The notes: a model not told the origin generated them from the letters alone. DNA of 64,000 nucleotides from Hyphomicrobiales bacterium (GCA_900469615.1 UBYA01000010.1:119597-183596); one strand, 5' to 3'. Positions 9,267-19,065 are shown, numbered from the stretch's first letter. Made by a program: numbers and translations.

Positions 9267-10019
9267 GTGAACCGCGGCACAAAACACGTTTCCATAGCCC
9301 TGCTGTCCGTATTGACGGCCACACCGAGCCTGGCGCAGGCCGATCTTTGCAACGAGTTGCGCGGCCGCTACGTGGATATTACCCAGGTGATCGGCGCGAG
9401 CCAGGAAACACGCCAGCTGTCACGCTCCATCGTACAACAGAATCTGGCGATCCGCCGGACGATGAGCGATCTGCGCAACCAGGGCTGCGTCGAAGACAGC
9501 AGCATGGTGATCATCGGGCAGGACAATCAAGTCGTCTGCGACGACATGAGAACCTCGCTCGACAGGATGCGGCACGACCTCACCATCCTGATGGACCAGC
9601 GCGAGCAAAGTGTCGGGCGTGTCGATGCCGTTGCCATGCAGCGCCGTCAATTGCTGGATACGATGCAACGCAACGGCTGCAGCCTTCCGGCCTCGTCCAC
9701 ACCCGATATCGTCATCGACACTCGCACGAAGCTCGACGCCTATGCGCCGGAGCAGCAGTCCCTGGCGCAACCCGAAAGCTCCATTACCGTCATCGAGACA
9801 TCAAAGCCGCGGGACAATGCCAGCCTGCAGCAGAAGCTGACGCCCACAGCGAAGGCTCCCGCGGTAACGCAGGCCGAGCCGCAGCAGTTTCCGCCGGATC
9901 GCCCCTACGATCCCGCCGCCCATAAGGTTCGCCAGGTCGGACCGCAATTCCTAGCGACCGACCAGGGCAGCATCGACCTCAAGCATCCCAAGGCCGGCGG
10001 ACCGCAGCCGACGCAATAG
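9267..10019 (+). CDS. Secreted hypothetical protein with four cysteines
   Basis: 250 residues, not recognised. A signal peptide is plain (ALLSVLTATPSLAQA, cleavage near residue 25). The mature N-terminal half is predicted helical and carries four cysteines (DLC, QGC, VVC, NGC), which could form two disulfides in the periplasm. The C-terminal half from about 140 is Pro/Gln/Ala-rich and probably disordered. GTG start at 9267; no ATG gives a complete signal peptide. It follows the malic enzyme gene by 144 bases and precedes a palindromic element; no functional link to either is evident. Confidence 0.6.
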   Translation: MNRGTKHVSIALLSVLTATPSLAQADLCNELRGRYVDITQVIGASQETRQLSRSIVQQNLAIRRTMSDLRNQGCVEDSSMVIIGQDNQVVCDDMRTSLDRMRHDLTILMDQREQSVGRVDAVAMQRRQLLDTMQRNGCSLPASSTPDIVIDTRTKLDAYAPEQQSLAQPESSITVIETSKPRDNASLQQKLTPTAKAPAVTQAEPQQFPPDRPYDPAAHKVRQVGPQFLATDQGSIDLKHPKAGGPQPTQ

Positions 10020-10072
10020 AGCCTTTCCGCTTTTCTTCAAGTCGCGAAAACGCTCTATCCCTTTGTTCTTTC

Positions 10073-10116
10073 GCAATTCCCGACGGAAAACCGCTGCGTA
10101 CTTTTCCTGGAATTGC
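10073..10116. repeat. Rhizobium-type palindromic intergenic element, copy 2
   Basis: Nested inverted repeats: outer arms GCAATTCC (10073-10080) and GGAATTGC (10109-10116), inner arms GGAAAA (10085-10090) and TTTTCC (10102-10107). Copy 3 at 56548-56591 has the same arm spacing to the base, and the window start carries a cut copy. It lies between the convergent ends of the secreted-protein gene and the ankyrin gene, so the transcript could fold here. Confidence 0.7.
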
Positions 10117-10169
10117 TTTCGACCGGCCAGACGTCCGTCATCCCACCTGACCGCACCATCTCATTGTTT

Positions 10170-11897
10170 TCAGGCAGAGCCACGCTGGCGCAACAGCGAC
10201 ATGACGACCTCGTCACCCGCCTCTTCGGCAAGATCGCGATACGACCGCCCCGATGCATCCCGGACGGAGCGATCCGCGCCCTGCTCCAGCAGGAGGCGAA
10301 CCGCGTCTGCACGCCCATTGCCGATAGCAAAGCCAAGCGGCGTCATCCAGTCGCGATCGGTGGGGTGCCCATGCGGTCGGAATTCGCCGAAACGGATGTT
10401 CATCTGCTCCGGGTGCCGATCGAGAAGATCGGCCAGCCGATCCACCAGCCCGAAGGCTGCCGCGGCGAAGATATCCAACGGGTGGGCCGCGAGAAACGCG
10501 ACCATATCCGGCTTGCCATTATATTCGGCCCAGCCGATCGGCGGAGCATAGAAATAGGGATCGCGGATGGTAGTGTCGGCACCGTGCCGGATCAGCAGTC
10601 GCGCCATCTCGATATGGCCGTGAAGCGCTGCCTCATGCAGCGGCGTGCGGCTGGTCATGGCGTTGACCTCAAGCCCGAGCGCCAGCATCCGCCGAGCGGA
10701 TTCCAGATCGTTTTCACCGGCGGCGTCATGGAGCATCGCGGGATGAGCCCGCTGCATCGCAGACATGATATCACCGCCGGGCTTCATCTTCAGCAGTTCA
10801 GCGAGCGATATCTCCTTGTTCATGACGGCGATGTAGAATTCGTCTTCCGCTTTCAGCTGAACGGCCGTGGCGCCCTTGAGCACCAGATACCCGGCCAGAT
10901 CCGCGTCACCGCCAACACGCGCCCACTCGAACGGCGTTCTGCCATTGACGGCCTTGTGGACGTCGGCACCGTGCTCGACCAGCAAACGCACACGGTCCGC
11001 CATGCGATGCTCCAGCGCCCAGGCCAGTTGATAATCGAAGACGGTTTGGGAATTCGCAACGAACCCGCCATCCTCACGCACCAGCCAATTGTTGGTATCT
11101 TTCGCCGACAGGCCATATTGCAGCAATACCTTCAGGCATGTGTCGTCCGGTTCGAACATACGGTTATAAAGTGCCTGGCTGTCGTTGGCTTCGGCGCCCG
11201 CATCAAGCAGCAGACGTGCGAATTCCACGCAATCCGGATGCGACGGCTGGCGCATTTTTCCCGCCTCGCCTTCGCCGAAAACGCCGGTCAGGACCGTGAA
11301 CCGGTATTGGCCGCCATCGAGGAAAAAGGCGTTGACATCAGCGCCGCGCCTGACGAGCTCGCGGGCAGCCGGCAGGCTTGAGCGGCCCGGCAGCCGGGCA
11401 TAGGCGGCATACATCAGAGGAGACCAGTCGTATGGCCCGCCCCTGCGGTCGAGGAGTTGCAGTTGCCGATCGAGCCAGCGCCCTATGGCATCGGCATCCC
11501 CGATTGCCGCGGCAACGTGGATATTCTCGCCGGCGATCTCCGGATTCTCGTTCAATAGCTGCCGTGCCTCGTCGAACCGTGCGGGATCGGCTGGAACGTT
11601 GCTAAAATACGAGACCGTTGCGAGCGACAGGAAGCGGTTGGCGAGTTGATCCGGCGGAACGCGCGTGCGGTCGCCGCTTTCCAGATGCGCCTTGAGCTTC
11701 GTCCAGCTGGAGAAACCGAATTCGCGGGCGAGAACCAGCTGGACGTCCTGCAATCCGACATGGGCCATATCGGCAAAATACGGCGCGACACGGCTGCGCG
11801 CCGAAGCATCGCCTGCTTGAACGGCCCTGAGGAAAGACTTGGCCTGCTTTTTCAGGGAATCGAGTGTGGCGGTGCTCGCCAGAGAGCGCGTGGTCAC
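10170..11897 (-). CDS. Ankyrin repeat protein
   Basis: 575 residues with no signal peptide or membrane segment. Ankyrin-type repeats are clear from about residue 120 to the end (for example GRTPFEWARVGGDADLAGYLVLKGA, RTPLHEAALHGHIEMARLLIRHGAD and TPLGFAIGNGRADAVRLLLEQGAD, each broken here by commas). The first 90 residues hold the helical lead-in with FGFSSWTKLKAHLE seen in a group of bacterial ankyrin proteins. The GTG start at 11897 is firm: GGAGGT sits five bases upstream. Partner and function are unknown; it is probably a cytoplasmic scaffold or inhibitor. Monocistronic. Confidence 0.85.
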   Translation of the reverse strand: MTTRSLASTATLDSLKKQAKSFLRAVQAGDASARSRVAPYFADMAHVGLQDVQLVLAREFGFSSWTKLKAHLESGDRTRVPPDQLANRFLSLATVSYFSNVPADPARFDEARQLLNENPEIAGENIHVAAAIGDADAIGRWLDRQLQLLDRRGGPYDWSPLMYAAYARLPGRSSLPAARELVRRGADVNAFFLDGGQYRFTVLTGVFGEGEAGKMRQPSHPDCVEFARLLLDAGAEANDSQALYNRMFEPDDTCLKVLLQYGLSAKDTNNWLVREDGGFVANSQTVFDYQLAWALEHRMADRVRLLVEHGADVHKAVNGRTPFEWARVGGDADLAGYLVLKGATAVQLKAEDEFYIAVMNKEISLAELLKMKPGGDIMSAMQRAHPAMLHDAAGENDLESARRMLALGLEVNAMTSRTPLHEAALHGHIEMARLLIRHGADTTIRDPYFYAPPIGWAEYNGKPDMVAFLAAHPLDIFAAAAFGLVDRLADLLDRHPEQMNIRFGEFRPHGHPTDRDWMTPLGFAIGNGRADAVRLLLEQGADRSVRDASGRSYRDLAEEAGDEVVMSLLRQRGSA

Positions 11898-12061
11898 GAT
11901 AGACCTCCTTCCATTTACGTCCGGTATCCGCGCCCACAGACTGAAAAGAGGTGTGGCAGTCTCATTCTACATGCATCAGGTGGGCCTTGCCCTTCCCGCG
12001 GATCGGATGCGCCCTGCGAACGCAACCAGATCTATAGCGCCGGTTACGCTCTGTCCAGCGG

Positions 12062-12889
12062 TCAGGCCGGCTCGTAACGCACATAGGCAAACGCATCGCC
12101 TTCCGGCGACCAGTTCGGCACGTTGATGCTGCCCTGGCCGCCGAAGAATTCGAACAGGGTGACAAGATTGCCGCCATCCAGATCCATCAGGCGCATCCGC
12201 ACATTCAGGTCGCGCGGATGGTCGAAGACATCCGGGTCGTAGGAGATCAGCACGACCTTGTCGTTCTTCGGCGACGGATGCGCGAACCAGTTGCCGTAGT
12301 CGTCATGGGTCACTTGCTGCAGGCCGGTGCCGTCGGGATGGATGCGCCAGATCTGCATAAGGCCGGTGCGGCTCGAATTGAAATAAATCCACTGCCCGTC
12401 GGCGGAAAAATCCGGGCCGTCGTTGCGGCCTTCGCCATGGGTCAGCCGCGTCTCCTCGCCGCCGTCGATCGAGATCGTGTAGATATCGAAAACGTCGTTG
12501 CGGATGCCGCAATAAGAGAAGCGCTGTCCGTCCGGTGACCAGCCATGCCAGTAGGATGGCAGATTGCTCGTAACCTGCCTCGGTGTGCCCCCCTCCGCCG
12601 GCAAGACATAGATGCAGGCCTTTCCATGCTCGGTCTTGTCGGAAATCGCAATCAGCGAGCCATCGGGCGAGATGCCGTGATCGTTGTTGCATCGCGTCGC
12701 GAAGCCGGTATCGACGCGCACGGCCTCGCCGCGACCGTCCAGAGGCAGCCGATATAGCAACCCGTCGCTATTCAGCAGCAGATAGCGCCCATCCGGCGAA
12801 TAGTTCGGCGCTTCGACAAGCCGGTCGGTTTGCCAGACCACGCGGTTCACGCCCGTGCGGATATTATAGATCTCGACCGAGCTGCGCAT
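12062..12889 (-). CDS. TolB-like PD40 beta-propeller protein, cytoplasmic
   Basis: 275 residues made of about six PD40/WD40-like blades, each marked by a SPDG-type turn (NYSPDGRYLLL, GISPDGSLIAI, GWSPDGQRFSY, DFSADGQWIYF, NWSPEGDAFAY). It resembles the C-terminal propeller of TolB but has no signal peptide and no TolB N-domain, so it should stay in the cytoplasm. ATG at 12889 with GAGGA just upstream. It starts 28 bases after the nadE stop on the same strand and may be co-transcribed. Substrate unknown. Confidence 0.78.
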   Translation of the reverse strand: MRSSVEIYNIRTGVNRVVWQTDRLVEAPNYSPDGRYLLLNSDGLLYRLPLDGRGEAVRVDTGFATRCNNDHGISPDGSLIAISDKTEHGKACIYVLPAEGGTPRQVTSNLPSYWHGWSPDGQRFSYCGIRNDVFDIYTISIDGGEETRLTHGEGRNDGPDFSADGQWIYFNSSRTGLMQIWRIHPDGTGLQQVTHDDYGNWFAHPSPKNDKVVLISYDPDVFDHPRDLNVRMRLMDLDGGNLVTLFEFFGGQGSINVPNWSPEGDAFAYVRYEPA

Positions 12890-12917
12890 TCGTCCTCTTC
12901 CTGCGTCGAAGGCGCGA

Positions 12918-14597
12918 TCAGCGATCGCGGAACCGATTGGTGATCGGATAGCGGCGGTCGCGACCGAAATTCTTCTTGGTGATCTTTACGCCCGGAGCAG
13001 ACTGGCGGCGCTTGTACTCCGCCAGATAGAGCAGATGCTCGACGCGGTGCACCGTCGCGATGTCGTGGCCGCGCGCCACGATCTCCTCGACGGACATTTC
13101 CTTTTCCACCAGGCATTCGAGAATATCGTCGAGCACCGGATAGGGCGGCAGCGAATCCTGGTCCGTCTGGTTCGGTCTGAGTTCAGCCGAGGGCGCCTTG
13201 TCGATGATATTATAGGGGATCACCTCTCCCGAAGGACCAAGCGCACCCGGCGGCACATGCAGGTTGCGCCAGCGCGACAGCGCATAGACCTGCATCTTGT
13301 AGAGATCCTTGATCGGGTTGAAGCCGCCGTTCATGTCGCCGTAGAGCGTGGCATAACCAACCGACATTTCCGACTTGTTGCCGGTCGTTACCACCATCGA
13401 GCCGAACTTGTTGGAGATCGCCATCAGGATGGTGCCGCGGGCACGGCTCTGCAGGTTTTCCTCGGTGATGCCGCTTTCCGTTCCCTCGAACAGATCGGAC
13501 AATGCCGAGGTGAAGCCCGTGACGGGATCCTCGATCGGCACGATATCGTAGCGGCAGCCGAGCGCCTTGGCGCAATCGGCCGCATCCTTCAGCGAATCCT
13601 GCGACGTATAGCGATAGGGCAGCATGACGGTACGCACGCGCTCCTCGCCGAGCGCGTCGACGGCGATCGCAGCGCAGATCGCGGAATCGATGCCGCCCGA
13701 AAGGCCAAGCACGACCGACTTGAAGCCGTTCTTGTTGACATAGTCGCGGAAGCCCAGCAGGCAGGCGCGGTAATCCGCCTCCTCGCCGTCCGGAATATGC
13801 GCCATCGGCCCTTCGGCGCAGTGCCAGCCATCGCCGTTCTTTTTCCAGGTGGTGACTGCCAGCGCCGTTTCGAACTGGCTCATCTGGAAGGCCAGCGTCT
13901 TGTCGGCGTTGAAGCCGAAGCTTGCGCCGTCGAAAACCAGCTCGTCCTGGCCGCCGACTTGCGCGGCGAAGATGAGCGGCAGGCCCGACTCGATCACCTG
14001 CCGCAGTGCGACCTGATGACGGACATCGACCTTGCCGCGATAGTAAGGCGAGCCATTTGGAACCAGAAGGATTTCCGCGCCGCTTTCGGCCAGCGTCTCG
14101 CAGATCCCGAGATCGTTCCAGATTTCCTCGCAAATCGGAATGCCGATACGAACGCCCCGGAAATTGACGGGGCCGGCGATCGTCCCCTCATCGAAAACCC
14201 GCTTCTCGTCGAACTCGCCGTAATTCGGCAGGTCGACCTTGTCCCTGATGAAGATGACCTTGCCGCCGTCCAGCACGGCTACGGAATTGTAGCGGCCCGT
14301 GTCGTCCTGCCGTGGAAAGCCGATGACGACGCCGGGGCCGCCATCGGCGGTATCCGCAGCCAGGCTCTCCACCGCCTTCCAGCAAGCGCGGATGAAGGCG
14401 GGCTTCAGCACCAGATCTTCCGGCGGATAGCCGGAAATGAACAGCTCCGTCAGCAATACGAGCTGAGCGCCCTCGCGCGCGGCCTCGGCGCGTGCTTCGC
14501 GCGCCTTGGCGAGATTGCCTGAGACGTCGCCGACCGTCGGGTTAAGCTGCGCGACGGCGATGCGGATGGTGTGGGTAATCTGGCTTTGCTCTGTCAT
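12918..14597 (-). CDS. nadE: Glutamine-dependent NAD(+) synthetase
   Basis: 559 residues in two domains. The N-terminal nitrilase-fold glutaminase (about 1-270) has its Glu-Lys-Cys triad in LLTELFISGY, RDKVDLPNYG and GIPICEEIW. The C-terminal synthetase has the ATP-pyrophosphatase loop SGGIDS. It amidates nicotinic acid adenine dinucleotide with glutamine nitrogen, the last step of NAD synthesis. ATG at 14597 (MTEQSQ) is preferred; another in-frame ATG lies nine bases upstream. Divergent from the LtaS-like gene across 179 bases. Confidence 0.94.
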   Translation of the reverse strand: MTEQSQITHTIRIAVAQLNPTVGDVSGNLAKAREARAEAAREGAQLVLLTELFISGYPPEDLVLKPAFIRACWKAVESLAADTADGGPGVVIGFPRQDDTGRYNSVAVLDGGKVIFIRDKVDLPNYGEFDEKRVFDEGTIAGPVNFRGVRIGIPICEEIWNDLGICETLAESGAEILLVPNGSPYYRGKVDVRHQVALRQVIESGLPLIFAAQVGGQDELVFDGASFGFNADKTLAFQMSQFETALAVTTWKKNGDGWHCAEGPMAHIPDGEEADYRACLLGFRDYVNKNGFKSVVLGLSGGIDSAICAAIAVDALGEERVRTVMLPYRYTSQDSLKDAADCAKALGCRYDIVPIEDPVTGFTSALSDLFEGTESGITEENLQSRARGTILMAISNKFGSMVVTTGNKSEMSVGYATLYGDMNGGFNPIKDLYKMQVYALSRWRNLHVPPGALGPSGEVIPYNIIDKAPSAELRPNQTDQDSLPPYPVLDDILECLVEKEMSVEEIVARGHDIATVHRVEHLLYLAEYKRRQSAPGVKITKKNFGRDRRYPITNRFRDR

Positions 14598-14776
14598 GCC
14601 ATACATTTAGCGAGGGCATCTTTCTTCCGCAACCGCCTTCCTTCTGCGGCAGGCGATCAAAGAGCGCGCTACCCGCATAGGCGGTATTTTTACCCGGAAA
14701 ATTACTAAGCCTGCCTTGCGGTTCATCCGCCGTTCATGACAGAAACGTGACAATTATATGAATATTTTGCAGCATT

Positions 14777-16720
14777 GTGGAGAAATCCTTGGTCGCATTG
14801 GTCATCGAGTCCGCCCTGGCGGGCAGGCTTGCATTTTTCCGGAAGCTCGGCGCGGCGAGAGAGAAGTCCGCCGTCCTCCGCCTGCTTCTGAGCCTTGCGC
14901 TGACCCTGCTTTTCTCCCTGTCGATCGTCATCGCCGTCGAATGGATTGCACGCGGAGAGTTCGCGCCGATCGTACCCTATCTGCTTTCGCCATCCCGCCC
15001 CGGCCTTGCAACGATCGGTATCGTCATGCTGGCGATGCTGATACTGGATGCATTGATCGGTCGCGCGCATTTGTCAGCTATGATCGTTGCGCCGCTGCTC
15101 GTCGTCCCGGCCTTCATTTCCAGCCAGAAGCAGCACTTCCTTTCCGATCCGCTCTATCCTTCCGACCTGCTGTTCGCGCGGCAGATCGTGGAACTGATGC
15201 CGGTCATGGTCAGGGATCGCCCGTGGACCGCGGTCGCACTCGTCGCAGGCATAGCCGTGTGCCTGGCCGCCCTGACCCTGCTCTGGCGCTATATCCGGCG
15301 TCATGCCGCGGCGCTCTCGCGCAAGGAGCGCGTCGGCCGGCTTTCGGTGTGCCTGCCGCTGGCGGCACTTTTCGTCTCGCAGATGGACCCGACGCAATAT
15401 TCCTTCATCCGCGAAAAGCTGGGCATCATTCCGATCGTCTGGGATCAGAAGGAAAACTATAGCCACAACGGTTTCATCATCGCCTTTTCGCTCAACCTGC
15501 CCATGGCCGACGTCAAGTCACCGGCCGGCTACGGATCGAACGCGATCGACGCCATACCGGCGCGGAACTACGGCTATCTCTCCGGTCCGCGCCAAAAGCC
15601 CGACGTTATCATGCTGATGAGCGAATCCCTGTGGGATCCGACACGGCTTTCCAACGTCGCCTTCACGCCCGATCCGATGCCGACGATCCGCGCCAGGCAA
15701 TCGGGGTATGTCTTCTCGCCGGAATTCGGCGGCATGACCGCCAATGTCGAATTCGAGGCGCTGACAGGTTTCTCCAATGCCTTCCTGCCCTATGGCAGCA
15801 TTCCCTATCAGCAATATGTGCGCCGGCCGATCCCGTCGCTTGCCACCTTCTTTCGCGGCGAAGGCTATCTGGCGCGCGCCCTCCATCCCTTCAGCGGCTG
15901 GTTCTGGAACCGCAATGAAGTCTACAAGGCATTCGGTTTCGAAGAATTCCATACCCAGGAAACCCTGCCGGCCATGGACAAGCGCGGCATGTTCGCGGCC
16001 GACGACTCCCTCATGAAGGAAATCATGCGCGAAGGCGACGCGGCCGAGCGCCCGTTTTTCTTCTTCGCCGTCACCCTTCAGGGACATGGCCCCTACGAAG
16101 CCAACCGCTATGCCGAGAATACCGTCGATATCGGCGGCAATCTGAACGGCGACGACCGCGCAACGCTCGCGACCTATGCGCAGGGCGTGCGCGAAGCCGA
16201 TACCAGCCTGAAAATGCTGATGGACTGGGCCGAGAAGCGCGACCGCGAAACCATCATCGTCCTCTGGGGCGATCACCTGCCGCCCCTCGGCAACGTCTAT
16301 CCGGACACCGGCTATATGCCGCAGCAGGTCGCGACCCGCAAAGCCCCGCTCGACGTCATGAAGAAGGAGCACGAGACACCGCTCGTCATCTGGTCGAGCA
16401 GGAAGGGCGTTCGCAAGGACATCGGCACCATCAGCCCGTCTCAACTGCCCTATCATCTATTGAAAACCGCCGGCTACGAGCATCCCTTCTACACGGGCTT
16501 CCTGGGCCGCGTGCAGAAGAAATACAGCATCGTCGATCGCTATCAGCTTGCGACGCGAGACAATAACGCGTTTCCGGACTGGGCGCGCAAGGAGCAGGAC
16601 ATCGACCCGATGGTGCGCGATTATCGCTATCTGCAGCACGACATGATGTTCGGACAGCAATATGGTCTGGAGCGCTTCTTTCCCTATCATGCGCAAATCG
16701 TCAGCCAGGAGGGCAGCTAG
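14777..16720 (+). CDS. LtaS/OpgB-family phosphoglycerol transferase, membrane sulfatase fold
   Basis: 647 residues. About five membrane helices fill residues 1-200, followed by a periplasmic alkaline-phosphatase/sulfatase domain. Key residues of lipoteichoic acid synthases are kept: Glu283 in LMSESLWDP, the nucleophile Thr321 in GGMTANVEFEALTGF and the metal pair in WGDHLPPLG. Family members move glycerol phosphate from phosphatidylglycerol to a glycan and release diacylglycerol. In Gram-negatives the acceptor is usually a periplasmic glucan (OpgB in E. coli, CgmB in Sinorhizobium). Start is GTG at 14777. Monocistronic. Confidence 0.82.
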   Translation: MEKSLVALVIESALAGRLAFFRKLGAAREKSAVLRLLLSLALTLLFSLSIVIAVEWIARGEFAPIVPYLLSPSRPGLATIGIVMLAMLILDALIGRAHLSAMIVAPLLVVPAFISSQKQHFLSDPLYPSDLLFARQIVELMPVMVRDRPWTAVALVAGIAVCLAALTLLWRYIRRHAAALSRKERVGRLSVCLPLAALFVSQMDPTQYSFIREKLGIIPIVWDQKENYSHNGFIIAFSLNLPMADVKSPAGYGSNAIDAIPARNYGYLSGPRQKPDVIMLMSESLWDPTRLSNVAFTPDPMPTIRARQSGYVFSPEFGGMTANVEFEALTGFSNAFLPYGSIPYQQYVRRPIPSLATFFRGEGYLARALHPFSGWFWNRNEVYKAFGFEEFHTQETLPAMDKRGMFAADDSLMKEIMREGDAAERPFFFFAVTLQGHGPYEANRYAENTVDIGGNLNGDDRATLATYAQGVREADTSLKMLMDWAEKRDRETIIVLWGDHLPPLGNVYPDTGYMPQQVATRKAPLDVMKKEHETPLVIWSSRKGVRKDIGTISPSQLPYHLLKTAGYEHPFYTGFLGRVQKKYSIVDRYQLATRDNNAFPDWARKEQDIDPMVRDYRYLQHDMMFGQQYGLERFFPYHAQIVSQEGS

Positions 16721-16988
16721 GTGCCGGGCCATGTCCCCATGACCCAGTTGGCGGGCGCTCCGAACGCGTCATGATGCGGGATCGATCCGACCTCGGATAT
16801 TCTCCTGAATGATGCAAACGACCCGATACCTCTCTCGACCGGTCCGGTCGTCCGCCCGGCGAACTCGTTGGCTGCGCGGGAGCAGTACAAGGCTTTCCGG
16901 AAATGGTCCTTGATCGCGATATCGACCTTTGTGCCCCATAGCGGCCGCAAGCGATCCGGGATACGGAGACGCCTTATCCGAACAGACG

Positions 16989-17414
16989 CTATTCCGAAGG
17001 TCCCGCGGTCAACAGCCCCGGCCGGCCCTGCCTGTATTGCGGCAACCCATCCGTGATTTCGTAATAGTCGCCCTTGTCGGCGCAATAGATGTGATAGGCG
17101 AGCTTCAACTCACTTGGCTGGTCGAACAGCCCGGCCATGATCGATATCTCGCCGGCGCCATCGGCCGCCCAGAATAGCGCCGAACCGCAGGTCCTGCAGA
17201 AGCCGCGGCGCGCGAATGTGCTGGCGCGATACCATGTGACCGCCTCTTCGCCTTCGATGGAGAGCTTGTCGATCGCCACATTGGTCGCAGCGTAATAGAG
17301 GCCGGTCTGCTTGCGGCACTGCGAGCAATGGCACGCGACCACCTCACGCAATTTGCCGCTGGTCTTGAAACGCACGCTGCCGCAAAGGCAGCTCCCGCTA
17401 TGTTCACCCGTCAT
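16989..17414 (-). CDS. GFA family zinc protein (CENP-V/GFA domain)
   Basis: 141-residue single-domain protein with the cysteine set of the glutathione-dependent formaldehyde-activating (GFA/Mss4-like) fold: CLCG near the start, CHCSQC at about 29-34 and FCRTCGSALFW at about 72-82. These bind structural and catalytic zinc. Despite the family name, most members have no proven formaldehyde role. ATG at 17414. It stands alone; the 268 bases between it and the LtaS-like gene show no supportable gene. Confidence 0.85.
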   Translation of the reverse strand: MTGEHSGSCLCGSVRFKTSGKLREVVACHCSQCRKQTGLYYAATNVAIDKLSIEGEEAVTWYRASTFARRGFCRTCGSALFWAADGAGEISIMAGLFDQPSELKLAYHIYCADKGDYYEITDGLPQYRQGRPGLLTAGPSE

Positions 17415-17519
17415 GGCCGCTCCCGTTTTGCAAGGAGACTTCCCGAGAATGGCATTGCGGTCAATTTCAAAGAAATGAACCGCTTTTCAGCGGGATTGAT
17501 CTGCCCGCCGCAAAAGCAG

Positions 17520-17544
17520 ACGGGCCGGCAGCGAGCCGACCCGT
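17520..17544 (-). terminator. Probable terminator of aroG
   Basis: Ten-base arms at 17520-17529 and 17535-17544 pair with one G-U on the minus-strand transcript, 26 bases after the aroG stop, followed by CTGCTTTTG. The U tract is short. Confidence 0.45.
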
Positions 17545-17570
17545 TTCGCCGTTTTCATATCCGCACCGGC

Positions 17571-18944
17571 TCAGCCGTGAGCACGCATGCGTTTCTCGTC
17601 GCGGCCGCCCTTCATCCGCTCGGCGAGCAGGAAGGCAAGTTCCAGCGCCTGGTCGGCGTTGAGGCGCGGATCGCAATGCGTGTGGTAGCGGTCCTGCAGA
17701 TCCTCGGCACCGACGGCGCGAGCGCCGCCCGTGCATTCGGTCACGTCCTTGCCGGTCATCTCGATATGAATGCCGCCCGGATGCGTGCCTTCGGCGCGAT
17801 GAATCTGGAAGAAGCTTTCCACTTCCGACAGGATACGCTCGAACGGACGCGTCTTGTAATTGTTGAGCGTGATCGTGTTGCCGTGCATCGGATCGCAGGA
17901 CCAGACGACCTTGCGGCCTTCGCGCTCGACGGCGCGAATGAGACGGGGCAGATTGTCGGCTACCTTGTCGTGGCCGAAGCGGCAGATCAGCGTCAGACGG
18001 CCGGCTTCGTTCGCCGGATTGAGGATGTCGATCAGGTTGATGAGATCGTCCGCCTGCAGCGAAGGACCGCATTTCAGGCCGATCGGGTTGTTGATGCCGC
18101 GGAAATATTCCACATGGGCGTGATCCGCCTGGCGCGTGCGGTCGCCGATCCACAGCATATGGCCCGAGGTCGCGTACCAGTCGCCGGTCGTGGAGTCGAC
18201 GCGGGTGAACGCTTCTTCATAGCCCAGAAGCAGCGCCTCGTGGCTGGTGAAGAAATCGGTCTCGCGCAGGTTCGGATTGGTCTCGGCGGTGATGCCGATC
18301 GCGCGCATGAAATCCATGGTCTCGCCGATACGATCGGCAAGCTTGCGGTAGCGCTCGCCCTGCGGGCTGTCCTTGACGAAGCCGAGCATCCACTTCTGCA
18401 CGTTTTCGAGGTTGGCATAACCACCCATGGCGAAGGCGCGCAGCAGGTTCAGCGTCGCGGCAGACTGGCGGTAAGCCATCATCTGACGTTCCGGATTGGG
18501 AATGCGAGCGTCTTCGGTGAAGTCGATGCCGTTGATGATGTCGCCGCGATAGCTCGGCAGCGAGAGGCCGTTCTGCGTCTCGATGTTCGAGGAGCGCGGC
18601 TTGGCGAACTGGCCGGCAATACGGCCGACCTTGACGACCGGCAGCTGCGCGCCGAACGTCAGCACGACAGCCATCTGCAAGAAGGCGCGGAAGAAGTCGC
18701 GGATCGTGTCGGCACCGTGCTCGGCGAAGCTTTCGGCGCAATCGCCGCCCTGCAGCAGAAAACCGTTGCCTTCGGCGACGTTGGCGAGGTGCGCCTTCAG
18801 ACGGCGGGCTTCACCGGCAAAAACCAGCGGCGGATAGCTTGCCAGCTGCGCTTCGGTCTCTGCGAGCGCCGCCTTGTCCGGAAAGTCCGGCACCTGCTGG
18901 ATCGGTTTCTGCCGCCAACTGCTCGGTGTCCAATTCTGTGCCAT
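17571..18944 (-). CDS. aroG: 3-deoxy-7-phosphoheptulonate synthase, class II
   Basis: 457 residues. Full-length plant/Mycobacterium-type (class II) DAHP synthase with the conserved [21 protein letters not shown] (phosphate and PEP binding), [20 protein letters not shown] and [15 protein letters not shown] (metal His/Glu) motifs. It condenses phosphoenolpyruvate and erythrose 4-phosphate, the first step of aromatic amino acid synthesis. ATG at 18944 has GCAGG eight bases upstream; a GTG nine bases earlier would sit on top of that site. It is followed by a terminator-like stem and has its own upstream region after gor. Confidence 0.95.
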   Translation of the reverse strand: MAQNWTPSSWRQKPIQQVPDFPDKAALAETEAQLASYPPLVFAGEARRLKAHLANVAEGNGFLLQGGDCAESFAEHGADTIRDFFRAFLQMAVVLTFGAQLPVVKVGRIAGQFAKPRSSNIETQNGLSLPSYRGDIINGIDFTEDARIPNPERQMMAYRQSAATLNLLRAFAMGGYANLENVQKWMLGFVKDSPQGERYRKLADRIGETMDFMRAIGITAETNPNLRETDFFTSHEALLLGYEEAFTRVDSTTGDWYATSGHMLWIGDRTRQADHAHVEYFRGINNPIGLKCGPSLQADDLINLIDILNPANEAGRLTLICRFGHDKVADNLPRLIRAVEREGRKVVWSCDPMHGNTITLNNYKTRPFERILSEVESFFQIHRAEGTHPGGIHIEMTGKDVTECTGGARAVGAEDLQDRYHTHCDPRLNADQALELAFLLAERMKGGRDEKRMRAHG

Positions 18945-19065
18945 TTCACTCACCTGCTTGTGCGCCCGGTCTTCGCCGGGCGTCCCGTCGTCCTAAATAA
19001 CGCGCGCTTATAAACCTTTGCCACTCGCTTGCAAAGGCGTGCGAACTACTATGCGAATCTTTTGT

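Noticed and set aside
6708..9287. 859-codon open frame antisense to the malic enzyme gene
   Set aside because: Mirror frame of a high-GC coding sequence; no ribosome site, Asp/Arg/Gly-biased product with no recognisable motif, while the plus-strand malic enzyme motifs are complete.
13035..14522. 495-codon open frame antisense to nadE
   Set aside because: Mirror frame with Asp/Arg-rich product; nadE triad and SGGIDS are intact on the minus strand.
16717..17085. 122-codon minus-strand frame after the LtaS-like gene
   Set aside because: Overlaps the GFA gene in another frame and has no start signal; it might be a decayed gene remnant but nothing recognisable remains.
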